DNA of 64,000 nucleotides. Origin: JAHRAW01 sp965226545 (GTDB taxonomy: Bacteria; Pseudomonadota; Gammaproteobacteria; Arenicellales; Poriferihabitantaceae). The translations under genes were made by a program, and so were the position numbers. Shown one piece after another: positions 34,606 through 44,500 of this stretch. The first letter of the stretch is position 1. The number at the start of each line of letters is the position of its first letter. The notes beneath the pieces were generated by a model. The model did not search any database. It saw only the letters and a program-made list of their open reading frames with translations, and had not been told where the DNA came from. The DNA lies in the NCBI GenBank assembly GCA_965226545.1, contig OZ245364.1, positions 1,302,001-1,366,000 on the forward strand, in the 5' to 3' direction.

Positions 34606-36492
34606 TCACCGCCAATCAAAATACTCTTCGGCGTTTAACAATTCTTTGCATGGTTCTTCATCGGCGAGCAGAAATAAATGTTTCGCCGCGCGCGTCATGC
34701 CGACATAAAGTCGATTGAGTTGCAGTTGGCGATGTTCTTGTTCCTCTTCCGGCAAGTCAGCGGGCGATACATCGGCGAGCGATTCCTGTTGCGGGGTGGT
34801 GCGAAGCAGCGGGGCGGGGAATTGTGATGCGCCAAGTCGCGGCAGAAACACGGCGATAAACTCCATTCCCTTGCTGCGGTCGAAAGTGCCGACGCGCACG
34901 CCCGCACCGGGCGGTTGGTCGCGCATTTTTTGCAACAAGAAACATTCGATTCCTTTTTGTTCAAGTTGCTCGGCAATTTGATTCGCATCGTCGTTGCGAC
35001 GCATAAAGATGCCGATGGCTTCAAGTGCCAAACCGTCGTCGGTCAACTTTTTAATTTCGGCGGCGATGGTCGATGTCTCATTTTGCAGCGGGGTCTTAAT
35101 AAACTTTGGGCGTTCGCCGTCGCCCAAATCGAATTGTTGCGGCAATGCGTTTCGGTTGCTGTTGCCGCCGCCGTCGCCGCCGCGCACCGCGTTGGCGGCT
35201 TCGATAATGCGGCGGGTGTTGCGATAGTTTTGGGTTAACTGATAATCGGTTTTGGCGGTTGCATCGCCGCGGCTTTTAAATTTTAAGTTGGATGCCGCCG
35301 CGGTCCAACCGCCGGCCAAAATGTTTTGTGCGGCATCGCCAAAAAACACCAAACCGTTGTCGGGCACTTTGTTATCCGGGCTACCGCACACCAATGCGCG
35401 CAAAAATTGCGCTTCCACCAACGTGAGGTCTTGATATTCATCGACGACAATCGCGCGATATTGGCGAGTTTGTTGTTGCGCTTTGTCGCGCGCGACCGTC
35501 GTCACATCGGCAAAGGCGGTTAACCCGGCGTCGCGCAATCGCACATCCCACGATTCCTTAAGTCGCCAACAAATTTCGCGTGCGTCGCGTTTAAAGGAAC
35601 GTTTGCGTCCGGTGCGATGGAATGCGCCGGTGTCGAGATATTCGTCTCGGCTTGCATCGCGCCCTTTGATGACGCGTTCGATTTCATCTTTAAGATAGTA
35701 GCGCGGCAATTTCTCCAACACCGTACCGGGAATCGTTTCACGGTAGGCGGCGTTAAAAAATTCCTTCTCGCTTTGCGGGTCGAACTTTGGGTTGTCGACC
35801 GCGCGCGTCGCCAAGTTGTGGATGTTGTGAAACTCCACATTGTTTGCGGCGCGCGGCAATTTTTCATAAAGATATTTCAAATGCGTGCATAGTGATTTGC
35901 TGTATGTCGCAAACAACACTTTTTCTTGCGGATAAATTTCGCCAAGATAAGCGACGCGATGCAACGCCAACACGGTTTTGCCGCTGCCGGCAACGCCAAC
36001 AATGCGCGCCTCGCCAAAGAATTTTTTATGCACCAATTCCTTTTGGTCGTCGTGTAAAAACAATTGCCATTCTTCCATGTCAATAAATTGCTGCAACGGC
36101 AATTTGTCTTGCTTCGCCTGTCCGGTGACGTCATCTCCGGTGACATCATCGTACAACTCGACGCTTTCCACATCCGTATGCCAACCGTGATTTTCCGACC
36201 AGCGATACGCGGCATCGTGATGTCCGGCGTAAACGAAAACAACTTGTTGCGGTTTTTGTATATCCGGCTCGACGCCAAGTATTAAACGCAACTCATCGGA
36301 TACGCGAATCGAATGGTGATTGCGATGTTGCGAACCTTTGTCGAGCAACTCAAAATTTAACCCGCCGAGACGGAGGTTGCGGTTAAATTTTTTAATCGTC
36401 TTATGGCAACGGCGTTGTTCCTGTGGTTGCAGGTTATTCAGCGCGCGATGAAACGAACGCGTGCCGTGCATGGTAATTTCGTTAATCGTCAT
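34606..36492 (-). CDS. RelE-like domain fused to UvrD-type SF1 helicase
   Basis: A 628-residue protein. Residues 10-105 resemble a RelE/ParE-fold toxin (FHRALNNLQPQEQ, LDKGSQHRNHHSIRVSDELRLIL split here as HSIRVSDELRLIL, and VVFVYAGHHDAAYRW). From about 145 the chain is an SF1 helicase: Walker A GVAGSGKT near 165-172, Walker B VVDEYQDL near 350, motif III GDAAQNIL, motif IV/V VRVGTFDRSKGMEF, and motif VI LYVGMTRAAK near the end. Helicases with this N-terminal fold are known but uncharacterised; a role in repair, plasmid or phage control is speculation. A 15-bp duplication near 36121-36150 gives DDVTGDDVTG. It converges with the preceding gene and is followed closely by the aldehyde dehydrogenase transcript. 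Confidence 0.8.
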   Translation of the reverse strand: MTINEITMHGTRSFHRALNNLQPQEQRRCHKTIKKFNRNLRLGGLNFELLDKGSQHRNHHSIRVSDELRLILGVEPDIQKPQQVVFVYAGHHDAAYRWSENHGWHTDVESVELYDDVTGDDVTGQAKQDKLPLQQFIDMEEWQLFLHDDQKELVHKKFFGEARIVGVAGSGKTVLALHRVAYLGEIYPQEKVLFATYSKSLCTHLKYLYEKLPRAANNVEFHNIHNLATRAVDNPKFDPQSEKEFFNAAYRETIPGTVLEKLPRYYLKDEIERVIKGRDASRDEYLDTGAFHRTGRKRSFKRDAREICWRLKESWDVRLRDAGLTAFADVTTVARDKAQQQTRQYRAIVVDEYQDLTLVEAQFLRALVCGSPDNKVPDNGLVFFGDAAQNILAGGWTAAASNLKFKSRGDATAKTDYQLTQNYRNTRRIIEAANAVRGGDGGGNSNRNALPQQFDLGDGERPKFIKTPLQNETSTIAAEIKKLTDDGLALEAIGIFMRRNDDANQIAEQLEQKGIECFLLQKMRDQPPGAGVRVGTFDRSKGMEFIAVFLPRLGASQFPAPLLRTTPQQESLADVSPADLPEEEQEHRQLQLNRLYVGMTRAAKHLFLLADEEPCKELLNAEEYFDWR

Positions 36493-36502
36493 TGCATTTC
36501 CC

Positions 36503-37966
36503 TCACCGCATCACAAACGGATTCTGCATCGGCGCATCATCACAATTCAACCACACAGTTTTACTGCGCGTGTAATCGTACATCGCCTGAAAGCCGCTTT
36601 CGCGACCGTAGCCGGAGGATTTAAAACCGCCGAATTCGGCGATGGGCGAAATTACGCGATAGGTGTTGACCCAAACAATGCCGGCGCGCACTGCGCGCGC
36701 AACGCGCAATGAACGCGCGCTGTCGCGGGTGAAGATGCCGGCGGCTAAACCGTGTTGCGTGTCGTTGGCAAGTTCGATTGCGCGCGCTTCGGTATCGAAA
36801 CGCAACGCGCACACCACCGGGCCAAACAACTCAGTATCGACGATGCGCAACTCATTGGTCGGGCATTCGACGATGGTGGGCGGGTAAAACCAGCCGTCTC
36901 GTTGCGCGCGCTGTCCGCCGCAATGCAGGCGCGCGCCTTGTTGTTGGGCATAAGCGATTTCGCGTTCGATGTTGGTAAGTTGCGCTTCGGTGCATAGCGG
37001 GCCGATTTGCGTGGCGTCGTCCATTGGGTCGCCGATTTTCATTTGCGCGGCTTGGGCGGTGAGGCGTTGCAGGAATTCATCGGCGATTGAATCGTGCAGA
37101 TATAAGCGTGAACCGGCGACGCAACTTTGTCCGCTGGCGGCGAAGATGCCGGCGATGGCGCCGTTGACGGCGCTGTCCAAATCGGCGTCGGCAAACACAA
37201 TGAACGGCGATTTGCCGCCGAGTTCGAGCGACACTTGCGCCAGATTGTTGGCGGTGTTTTGTACGATGTGCCGTGCGGTGTCGATGCCGCCGGTGAAACT
37301 GACGCGCGCGACTTGTGGGTGTGACGTTAATGCGCGACCGCACGGTTCGCCGTGTCCGGTGATGATGTTGACTACGCCATCGGGGATGCCGGCTTGGGCG
37401 ATGAGTTTGCCGAATTCCAACACCGCCGCCGGCGCGTGTTCGGAGGCTTTGAGCACCACCGTGTTACCCGCCGCCAATGCCGGGCCGAGTTTGACCGCCA
37501 ATAAAAACAATTGCGAATTCCACGGCACCACGGCGGCGACCACGCCGAGCGGTTCGCGTTGGGTGAACACCAACAACTCCGGTCGGTCAATCGGCAGGGT
37601 TTGCCCGTGCAGTTTGTCGGCGCAGCCGGCGTAATAATGAAAAAAATCGGCGATGTATTTTGCCTGCCATCGCGTCTCGGCGTATAACTTGCCGCCGTCC
37701 AGCGTTTCAATCTTGCCGAGTGATTCGCTTTGCGCCGGCAATAAATCGGCAAGCGCGCGCAATCGACGTCCGCGTTCGGTCGGAGCGGTTTGCGACCAAC
37801 CGACAAACGCGCGTTGTGCGGCTTGCACTGCGCGGTCGACATCCGCTTCGCCGGCTTGCGGCGCGGATGCCCAAGTCGCGCCGGTTGCCGGGTTGACCGA
37901 CATAAACGTTTTGCCGTCTGCGGCGTCGACCCAATCGCCGTCGATTAACATTTGATACGTTTTCAT
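36503..37966 (-). CDS. NAD(P)-dependent aldehyde dehydrogenase
   Basis: A 487-residue member of the ALDH superfamily, oxidising an aldehyde to its acid. Asn150 (in PWNSQL), Glu248 (in LELGGKSP) and the nucleophile Cys282 (in GQSCVAGSR) are in place. The start MKTYQMLIDGDWV fits the family; the frame runs 36 codons further upstream without homology. The sequence resembles gamma-aminobutyraldehyde or betaine-aldehyde type enzymes, but the substrate cannot be fixed. It lies divergent from a luciferase-like monooxygenase across 147 bp; the two could act in one pathway. The helicase gene starts 10 bp downstream on the same strand. Confidence 0.9.
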   Translation of the reverse strand: MKTYQMLIDGDWVDAADGKTFMSVNPATGATWASAPQAGEADVDRAVQAAQRAFVGWSQTAPTERGRRLRALADLLPAQSESLGKIETLDGGKLYAETRWQAKYIADFFHYYAGCADKLHGQTLPIDRPELLVFTQREPLGVVAAVVPWNSQLFLLAVKLGPALAAGNTVVLKASEHAPAAVLEFGKLIAQAGIPDGVVNIITGHGEPCGRALTSHPQVARVSFTGGIDTARHIVQNTANNLAQVSLELGGKSPFIVFADADLDSAVNGAIAGIFAASGQSCVAGSRLYLHDSIADEFLQRLTAQAAQMKIGDPMDDATQIGPLCTEAQLTNIEREIAYAQQQGARLHCGGQRAQRDGWFYPPTIVECPTNELRIVDTELFGPVVCALRFDTEARAIELANDTQHGLAAGIFTRDSARSLRVARAVRAGIVWVNTYRVISPIAEFGGFKSSGYGRESGFQAMYDYTRSKTVWLNCDDAPMQNPFVMR

Positions 37967-38113
37967 TGCATGCATTAAGCGCGATAAGATTGTCAGTATA
38001 ATGCCGCGATGGGTTGGCGACAAGTTTACTTTTGTCGACGACTGTTCATCATCACGGTTAATTACGGTTAACAATTATTCGCAACAGTTAATTATTACTT
38101 GCATTAATTCATA

Positions 38114-39148
38114 ATGAAATTCCATTTAGCCATTAATATGGAACGCCTCTCCGCCGACGCCGACATGCGCGAAGTCGAGCGGCACACCTTATCGATGGTG
38201 CAGCGCGCCGAGCGCGGCGGGTTTCGAATTGTGTGGGCGGCGGAACATCATGCATTGGAGATGACGATTGCGCCCAATCCGTTTCAGATTCTTACTTGGT
38301 GGGCGGCGCACACCGACAAAATTCGATTGGGCAGTGCGGTGGCGGTGGCGGCGTATTGGCATCCGATTAATCTCGCCGGCGAAGCCGCGTTGTTGGATTT
38401 ATACAGCGGCGGGCGGTTGGAATTCGGCATCGGTTCCGGCGCCTATCAACGTGAATTTGACCGCATGCGTCCGGGGCTGAAACAAACCGACGGCTGGCGT
38501 TATGTGCAGGAGATGTTGCCGTTGGTTGTGGCGTTATGGCGCGGCGACATCGAACATCACGGCGAATTTTGGCAATTCCCCAGCGCGACATCAACGCCCA
38601 AACCGGTGCAGACGCCGCATCCGCCGTTGTGGGTGGCGGCGCGCGCGCCGGTGAGTTTTGATTATGCGCTTGCCAATGAGTGCAATGTGATGTCGTGGCC
38701 GTTAACTCGACCGATGAGCGAGGTGGCGTTGTATCGACAACGCTTCGATGCGGCGCGCGCCAAGCATCCGCAGGCGCAATCGATTTTTGCGGTGATGCGC
38801 CACACCGCCGTATACGACAACAAGCGCGATTGGCAAACGCCGGTGCGCGCCGCGCAACGTCAACTGGCGCAGTTTGAAAATCTGTTTAAGAATTTGGGCG
38901 ATGTGCGCGACGGTTTCCCGGCGCCCGTCAACACCGCCGACCTCGCCAACCGAGACGAATACGACGAGACGATGTTGCATAACAACATGCTGTTCGGCAC
39001 GCCCGATGAAGTAATCAAAAAATTAAAACAATATCAACAGCACGGCGTAGACGAGTTTATTTATTACGCCAGCCTCGGCCTCGATATGCGCGAACAACAA
39101 CGTTCGTTGCAGTTGTTTTGCGATGAGGTGATGCCGGCGTTTGCCTAA
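38114..39148 (+). CDS. Luciferase-like FMN-dependent monooxygenase
   Basis: A 344-residue flavin-dependent monooxygenase of the bacterial luciferase fold (TIM barrel), using reduced FMN and O2. Family marks include WAAEHHALEMT near 41-51, RLGSAVAV, and LEFGIGSGAYQREF near 105-118. Such enzymes attack long-chain aldehydes, sulfonates, nitriles or dibenzo compounds; nothing here selects a substrate. It is transcribed away from the aldehyde dehydrogenase. The 147-bp gap between them is rich in GGTTAATTA-type repeats, and no flavin reductase gene is adjacent. Confidence 0.87.
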   Translation: MKFHLAINMERLSADADMREVERHTLSMVQRAERGGFRIVWAAEHHALEMTIAPNPFQILTWWAAHTDKIRLGSAVAVAAYWHPINLAGEAALLDLYSGGRLEFGIGSGAYQREFDRMRPGLKQTDGWRYVQEMLPLVVALWRGDIEHHGEFWQFPSATSTPKPVQTPHPPLWVAARAPVSFDYALANECNVMSWPLTRPMSEVALYRQRFDAARAKHPQAQSIFAVMRHTAVYDNKRDWQTPVRAAQRQLAQFENLFKNLGDVRDGFPAPVNTADLANRDEYDETMLHNNMLFGTPDEVIKKLKQYQQHGVDEFIYYASLGLDMREQQRSLQLFCDEVMPAFA

Positions 39149-39178
39149 CGCGCCGCCCATCGTCGCATCACTGCAGCG

Positions 39179-39580
39179 TTACATCGATTCCATTAACTCA
39201 ATCGGATAACCGTCCGGGTCTTTAACAAACGCAATCATCCGCGTGCCGTGCTTCATCGGCGACGGCTCCTTAATAAACACAACGCCTTCGGCTTTAAGAT
39301 AATCTCCAGCCGCCGGCAAATCGTCGACCGTCAATGCAATATGCCCCCAAGCGGTGCCGCGTTCATACGCTTCATCCTGCTCCCAGTTATAAGTCAACTC
39401 CAACTTCGCCGCCCCGTCGCCGTGATGCCCGACAAAAACATTGGTGAACTTCCCTTCGGGATACTCGGATTTGCCCAACACCTCCATGCCAAGAATGCGC
39501 GTGTAAAAATCCAATGATTTATCCAAATCAGATACGCGAATCATCGCGTGGTCAATGCGGAAGGTTGGTTTGGCGGGCAT
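39179..39580 (-). CDS. gloA: Lactoylglutathione lyase (glyoxalase I)
   Basis: A 133-residue enzyme that turns the hemithioacetal of methylglyoxal and glutathione into lactoylglutathione. The metal ligands His10 (in IDHAMIRV), a Glu in LELTYNW, His in WGHIALTV and Glu in YPIELME are visible. The short length and the lack of the insert found in zinc forms fit the nickel-type bacterial enzymes. It stands alone, convergent with the monooxygenase gene. Confidence 0.93.
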   Translation of the reverse strand: MPAKPTFRIDHAMIRVSDLDKSLDFYTRILGMEVLGKSEYPEGKFTNVFVGHHGDGAAKLELTYNWEQDEAYERGTAWGHIALTVDDLPAAGDYLKAEGVVFIKEPSPMKHGTRMIAFVKDPDGYPIELMESM

Positions 39581-39648
39581 GGGTGGGTTGCGGGTGAGAG
39601 GTTGGGATTGAATTTATAACGCAGTGTAAACGATAAAGCGCGGTGCAT

Positions 39649-40428
39649 TTATTCGGCAATGGTGTAACGCGCGGTTTCGGCAAGTCGGATGCTGTTGTAG
39701 TGATTGACGTCGTCAAACACAAATTTCCAAATGTTGTAATGTGCGCCTTGTTTTTCAAAAAACAGCAATTCCAACGGTTTGTTGGTGTGCAACAACCATT
39801 TGCGATACGGATAATAAATTTGACGGATGATGGCATTGCCGACGGGTTTTCTTTTTGCTCGATTTTTTGCCTCAACCAAAACCACTTTGTTTTGCCCTTC
39901 ATAGCCGGCGTCAACTTCGGTTTGTACGCTTTTGGCGGTTAATTGGTTATTGTGGGCACCTGCGCAAAATGAAAATTCAGGCGTGAACTTTCGCCCGCGG
40001 ATGGTCAGCACCAAAGTTTCGTCACCGCAAAAATGGCGAATTAAACTTGCGGCATACGCATAATCCAAATGTTGCATTTCAGAGTTGCCGACTTTGGAAG
40101 TGTCCGGTGAAAACGGCAAACTGGACGGATAATTAATCGGTTCAGTCGTGTTTTGCGGAATGTCCACATAACCTTCGCCCTGCAAAATTGCATAATGACC
40201 GTTTTTGACGGGCAGTATAAAAAGGTTGTGTTCTTGGAACACTTGCGGGCGGGATTCGCGCGTGTCTTGTTTGCACAAAATGCGCACTTCCTTTTCGCCG
40301 GTTTTGGTGAAGTCCTGACAAGCGCGTTTAATCTGTTGGCTGGTGAGAAAAAACGGCGCACTTGTAAAGTCGTGCCGGGCAATGTTGTAGTCGGCAAAAA
40401 TCTTTGCCCAAGAATCATCTGCAGGCAT
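39649..40428 (-). CDS. Type II restriction endonuclease, PD-(D/E)xK candidate
   Basis: A 259-residue protein 11 bp downstream of the DNA methyltransferase. Residues near 185-205 read EVDAGYEG...VVLVEAKN, fitting the D-x(n)-(E/D)-x-K nuclease core, with a following basic segment and QIYYPYRKW helix like known restriction enzymes. The gene position, size and AT-richer composition are typical of a mobile restriction-modification operon. The recognition sequence is unknown and should equal that of the methyltransferase. I judge it a true restriction enzyme from context plus motif. Confidence 0.75.
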   Translation of the reverse strand: MPADDSWAKIFADYNIARHDFTSAPFFLTSQQIKRACQDFTKTGEKEVRILCKQDTRESRPQVFQEHNLFILPVKNGHYAILQGEGYVDIPQNTTEPINYPSSLPFSPDTSKVGNSEMQHLDYAYAASLIRHFCGDETLVLTIRGRKFTPEFSFCAGAHNNQLTAKSVQTEVDAGYEGQNKVVLVEAKNRAKRKPVGNAIIRQIYYPYRKWLLHTNKPLELLFFEKQGAHYNIWKFVFDDVNHYNSIRLAETARYTIAE

Positions 40429-40439
40429 CGCGCAATCCC

Positions 40440-41315
40440 CTATATTGCAAAAAAATTGTCTTCGCCATAATCCGCCGTATCTTCACGCACGGCAAGACCG
40501 TCAAACGGCGAAATCTTTTCGTTTAACACTTCCTCAATCCGAAGCATCGCCATCGTTTCAAGATAGTTACTTTCGCGGTCAATGCCGACAAATTTTCGAT
40601 GGTTGCGCAACGCCGCGACGCCGGTGGTCGCGCTTCCGCAAAACGGGTCGAGGATAATGTCGTTTTCATCGGAGCACGCCAAAACGATTCGTTCCAGCAA
40701 CGATTCCGGTTTTTGAGTCGGGTGCTTGCCGTATTTTTTTTCACCGTTTCGCGGCGTGTTAATCGCCCAGACACTGCGCATTTGTTTACCTGCGTTTTTG
40801 ATGAAATCGCCGCGCCACTCGGATTCTTTCATTAGTTTGTAATGAAACTTGTGCTTTGCCTTTTTGGATTTGCGCGCCCACAACAGCGTTTCGTGGCTGG
40901 CTGCAAACATTCGGCACGCCAAATGCGGCGCGGCGTTTGGTTTATACCAGCATATTTCATTCAGCAAATGCCAACCTTGACGCTGCAATGCAAATCCGCA
41001 TGCGTAAATCGAATGGTAAGTGCCGGACACCCACAGCGTTCCGTTTTCCTTAAGCACTCGACGGCACGCGGCAATCCAGTTGTAATGGAATTCAAAATCT
41101 TTTTCGACGCCTTGGCTTTTATCCCAGTCACCCTTGTTGACGCTTACGCGCCGACCGGCATGCACGCTAAACCCGCCGTTGGAAAGATTATACGGCGGGT
41201 CGGCAAAAATTAAATCGACGCTTTCATCAGGGAAAGAGGCGAGCACTTCGACGGCGTCGCCATGGTATAAACGCGCCCCTTTGCCTTTAAAAAAAGGGGG
41301 GGTAGTCTTGCGCAT
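40440..41315 (-). CDS. DNA adenine methyltransferase of the restriction-modification system
   Basis: Amino-methyltransferase with motif IV ADPPYNLS near residue 38 ahead of the SAM-binding motif I DPFCGSATTG near 230, the order of the beta class (HinfI/DpnA-like). After DPPY comes a VSNKGDWDK-like stretch (SVNKGDWDKS). The likely start MRKTTPPFF lies at 41315; a longer open frame reaches 41474 but without homology. Directly after the start codon lies a C7-T7-A3 homopolymer run (41288-41304). The gene overlaps the upstream zinc-ribbon gene by 29 bp in another frame. It protects host sites from the neighbouring nuclease. Confidence 0.85.
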   Translation of the reverse strand: MRKTTPPFFKGKGARLYHGDAVEVLASFPDESVDLIFADPPYNLSNGGFSVHAGRRVSVNKGDWDKSQGVEKDFEFHYNWIAACRRVLKENGTLWVSGTYHSIYACGFALQRQGWHLLNEICWYKPNAAPHLACRMFAASHETLLWARKSKKAKHKFHYKLMKESEWRGDFIKNAGKQMRSVWAINTPRNGEKKYGKHPTQKPESLLERIVLACSDENDIILDPFCGSATTGVAALRNHRKFVGIDRESNYLETMAMLRIEEVLNEKISPFDGLAVREDTADYGEDNFFAI

Positions 41316-41508
41316 TTTCTTCAAAAGAGAGCGGGGCGCGTTCGCCGCATTCGCGGCAGTACAACTCGAGTTCTTCATCGGTGTACTCAGATTTCTGACG
41401 ACGAAACAGTTTATCGCCAATCGCCTCGTAAATATCATAGGCGTTCGGCATGGTACAAAAACCGTCTGCGCCACAATGCGGGCAGGCGTATTTAAGTGCG
41501 TCGTTCAT
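41287..41508 (-). CDS. Small zinc-ribbon protein upstream of the methyltransferase
   Basis: A 73-residue protein starting MNDALKYACPHCG. Two Cys pairs (CPHCG at the start and CRECG near residue 55) form a zinc-ribbon. The stop is inside the same C/T homopolymer run as the methyltransferase start region, and the two overlap by 29 bp, so they are translationally coupled. It may be a controller or a subunit of the restriction-modification system; no helix-turn-helix of a classical C protein is seen. I do not recognise the family. Confidence 0.6.
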   Translation of the reverse strand: MNDALKYACPHCGADGFCTMPNAYDIYEAIGDKLFRRQKSEYTDEELELYCRECGERAPLSFEENAQDYPPFF

Positions 41509-41567
41509 TGTCGATTGATTGGTCGCATATTCACCGCAACAGCATACCATTAACAAAATTCGACCAC

Positions 41568-44500
41568 TCACATATTCCTCCGATACCGCCCACCAACCTC
41601 ATACAACAACTCCGTCAACTGCCCCAACGAGCAATACTGCACCGCATCCACCAACGCTGCGAAAACATTTTCGCCGGACAACGCCGATTGTTTTACGCGC
41701 GCCAAGGCGGCCGCGGATTGGTCGGCGTGGCGGGTTTGGAAATCCTGCAGGCGGCGCAGTTGGTTTTGTTTTTCGGCTTCGCTCGAGCGGGCGAGTTCGA
41801 TGGGCGGCGGGGGGTGTGCCGACGGGTTTTCGAAGGTGTTGACGCCGATGATGGGCAAACTGCCGTCGTGTTTTTGTTGTTCGTAATGCATCGATTCGTC
41901 TTGGATTTTGCCGCGTTGATAGCCGGTTTCCATTGCGCCGAGCACGCCGCCGCGCGCCGACAGGCGTTCGAATTCGTCGAGCACCGCCTCTTCGACCAAG
42001 TCGGTTAATTGTTCGATGATGAAACTGCCTTGATTGGGGTTGTGATTAAACGCCAGCCCCCATTCATTGTTGATGATTAATTGAATCGCCAAGGCGCGGC
42101 GCACCGATTCTTCGGTGGGCGTGGTGACCGCTTCGTCGTATGCATTGGTGTGCAAACTGTTGCAGTTGTCGTATACCGCAATCAACGCCTGCAGCGTTGT
42201 GCGGATGTCGTTGAAATCCATCTCTTGAGCGTGCAGCGAACGCCCCGAGGTTTGGATGTGATATTTTAATTTTTGTGCGCGCGTATCCGCGCCGTATTTG
42301 TTGCGCATCGCAACCGCCCAAATGCGTCGCGCAACGCGACCGAGTACGCTGTATTCGGGGTCCATTCCATTGCTGAAAAAGAACGACAGATTGCCGGCGA
42401 AGTCGTCGATGTCCATTCCGCGCGCCAAATAACTTTCGACATAGGTAAAGCCGTTGGCGAGCGTAAACGCCAATTGCGTCACCGGGTTGGCGCCGGCTTC
42501 GGCGATGTGATAGCCGGAAATCGACACCGAATAAAAATTGCGCACTTCGCGGGCGATGAAATATTGCTGAATGTCGCCCATTAATTTAAGCGAAAACTCG
42601 ATGGAAAAAATGCAGGTGTTTTGTCCTTGGTCTTCCTTTAATATATCGGCTTGCACGGTGCCGCGCACTTGACGCAATGCATCATCTTCGATGGCTTTGC
42701 GTTCGGTTGAATCGGGGTCGCGGTTGTGTTGTTTGCAAAACGCATCGATGCGTTGGGCGATGGCGGTGTTTAAAAACATCGCCATTACAATCGGCGCGGG
42801 TCCGTTGATGGTCATCGACACCGAAGTGCGCGGGTCGCATAAATCGAAGCCGTCGTACAACGTTTTCATATCGTCGAGGGTGGCAATCGATACGCCGGCG
42901 TTGCCGATTTTGCCATAGATGTCCGGGCGTTCTGCCGGGTCGCAGCCGTATAAAGTGACCGAATCGAATGCGGTCGATAAACGTTTGGCCGGCGTATGTT
43001 TTGATAATTGTTTAAATCGGCGATTGGTGCGCGCGGCGTCGCCTTCGCCGGCAAACATCCGCGTCGGCGATTCGTTTTCGCGTTTGAATGCAAACACCCC
43101 GGCGGTAAACGGAAACCGCCCCGGCAGATTTTCCAATCGCAACCAGTTAAGCAAATCGCCGTGGTCGTGAAAAGCGGGCAGGGCGATTTTGCGCATGGTG
43201 AGCCCGGATAAAGTGGTCACCGTTAAATCAGTGCACAGCGTTTGCCCGCGCACTTCGAAGTCGAGTTGTTCGCTTTGATACCTTTCGCAAAGCCCGGGCC
43301 ATTCGTCCAACAAAGTTTTGCTTTCATCGGTTAACTTGGCGTCACGCGCGGCGCGCAATTGGTCGAGTGTGTTGTCGCGCTGCGAATCGTTACGAAGTGA
43401 ATCATTTCGAAGCGAATCATTGCCAAGTGAATCGTTGCGGTGCGAATCATCACGCCGCGAATCAGTTGCGCGCATAGTTTTTTCATCACGCAACATTGCG
43501 CGCACCGCATCGAGTTGTTGGCGTTGGCGCGCCGATTCGGCTTGTTGGCGCGTTTCGCTTTTATAGTCGCGCACGCATTCGGCAATCTCGGCGAGATAGT
43601 GCGCGCGATTCGCCGGCAGGATTCGATGCGCGGTGGTCGAACAGCGCGTCGTGGTCGGCGGCAATTCATCCTTGGCGCGCGGCAAGCCGAGCGTTTCCAA
43701 CTGCGCAACAATGCCTTGATACAATGCAGTGACGCCGTCATCGTTAAACTGCGATGCAATCGTGCCGTACACCGGCATCGATTCGAGCGGTTGGTCGAAG
43801 GCTTGGCGATTGCGCTGCATTTGTTTGCAGACATCGCGATAGGCGTCGTCGGCGCCTTTGCGGTCGAATTTATTAATCGCCGTGAACGCGGCGAAATCCA
43901 GCATATCGATTTTTTCCAATTGACTTTGCGCGCCGTATTCGGGCGTCATTACATACAACGCACAATCGGTTGCAGCAGTGATGCCGCTTTCGCCCTGACC
44001 GATGCCGGGCGTTTCGACAATGATTAAATCAAATCGCGCCAAGCGACACGCCGCTATCATCGCATCGAGCGCGCGCGGCAATTCACCGTGCGCACCGCGC
44101 GTCGCGACCGAGCGCATGAAGATGGTTGGATGCGCAATCGCGTTCATTCGAATGCGGTCGCCCAATAATGCGCCGCCGCTTTTGCGCCGCGTCGGGTCGA
44201 TAGCCAACAACGCGATTTTTAATTCATCGCGCCGCCCGATGCGAAAGCGCAGGATGAGTTCATCGGTCAATGATGATTTGCCGGCGCCGCCGGTGCCGGT
44301 GATGCCAAGCGCGGGTGCGCGTTGCGGCAACGTTGCCGTCGTCGACGAGAGTTGTTGCGCCGCCAATCGTTCGGTGATGGCATCGTGCAATGCGCCGGGC
44401 ATTTCATCATGCGATGCATCGTGCGTTGCATAGTGCGATACATCGTGCGATTCACCGTGCGCAACCTCGTCGGGTTGCAATGCGCTGATTAATTGCGCCA

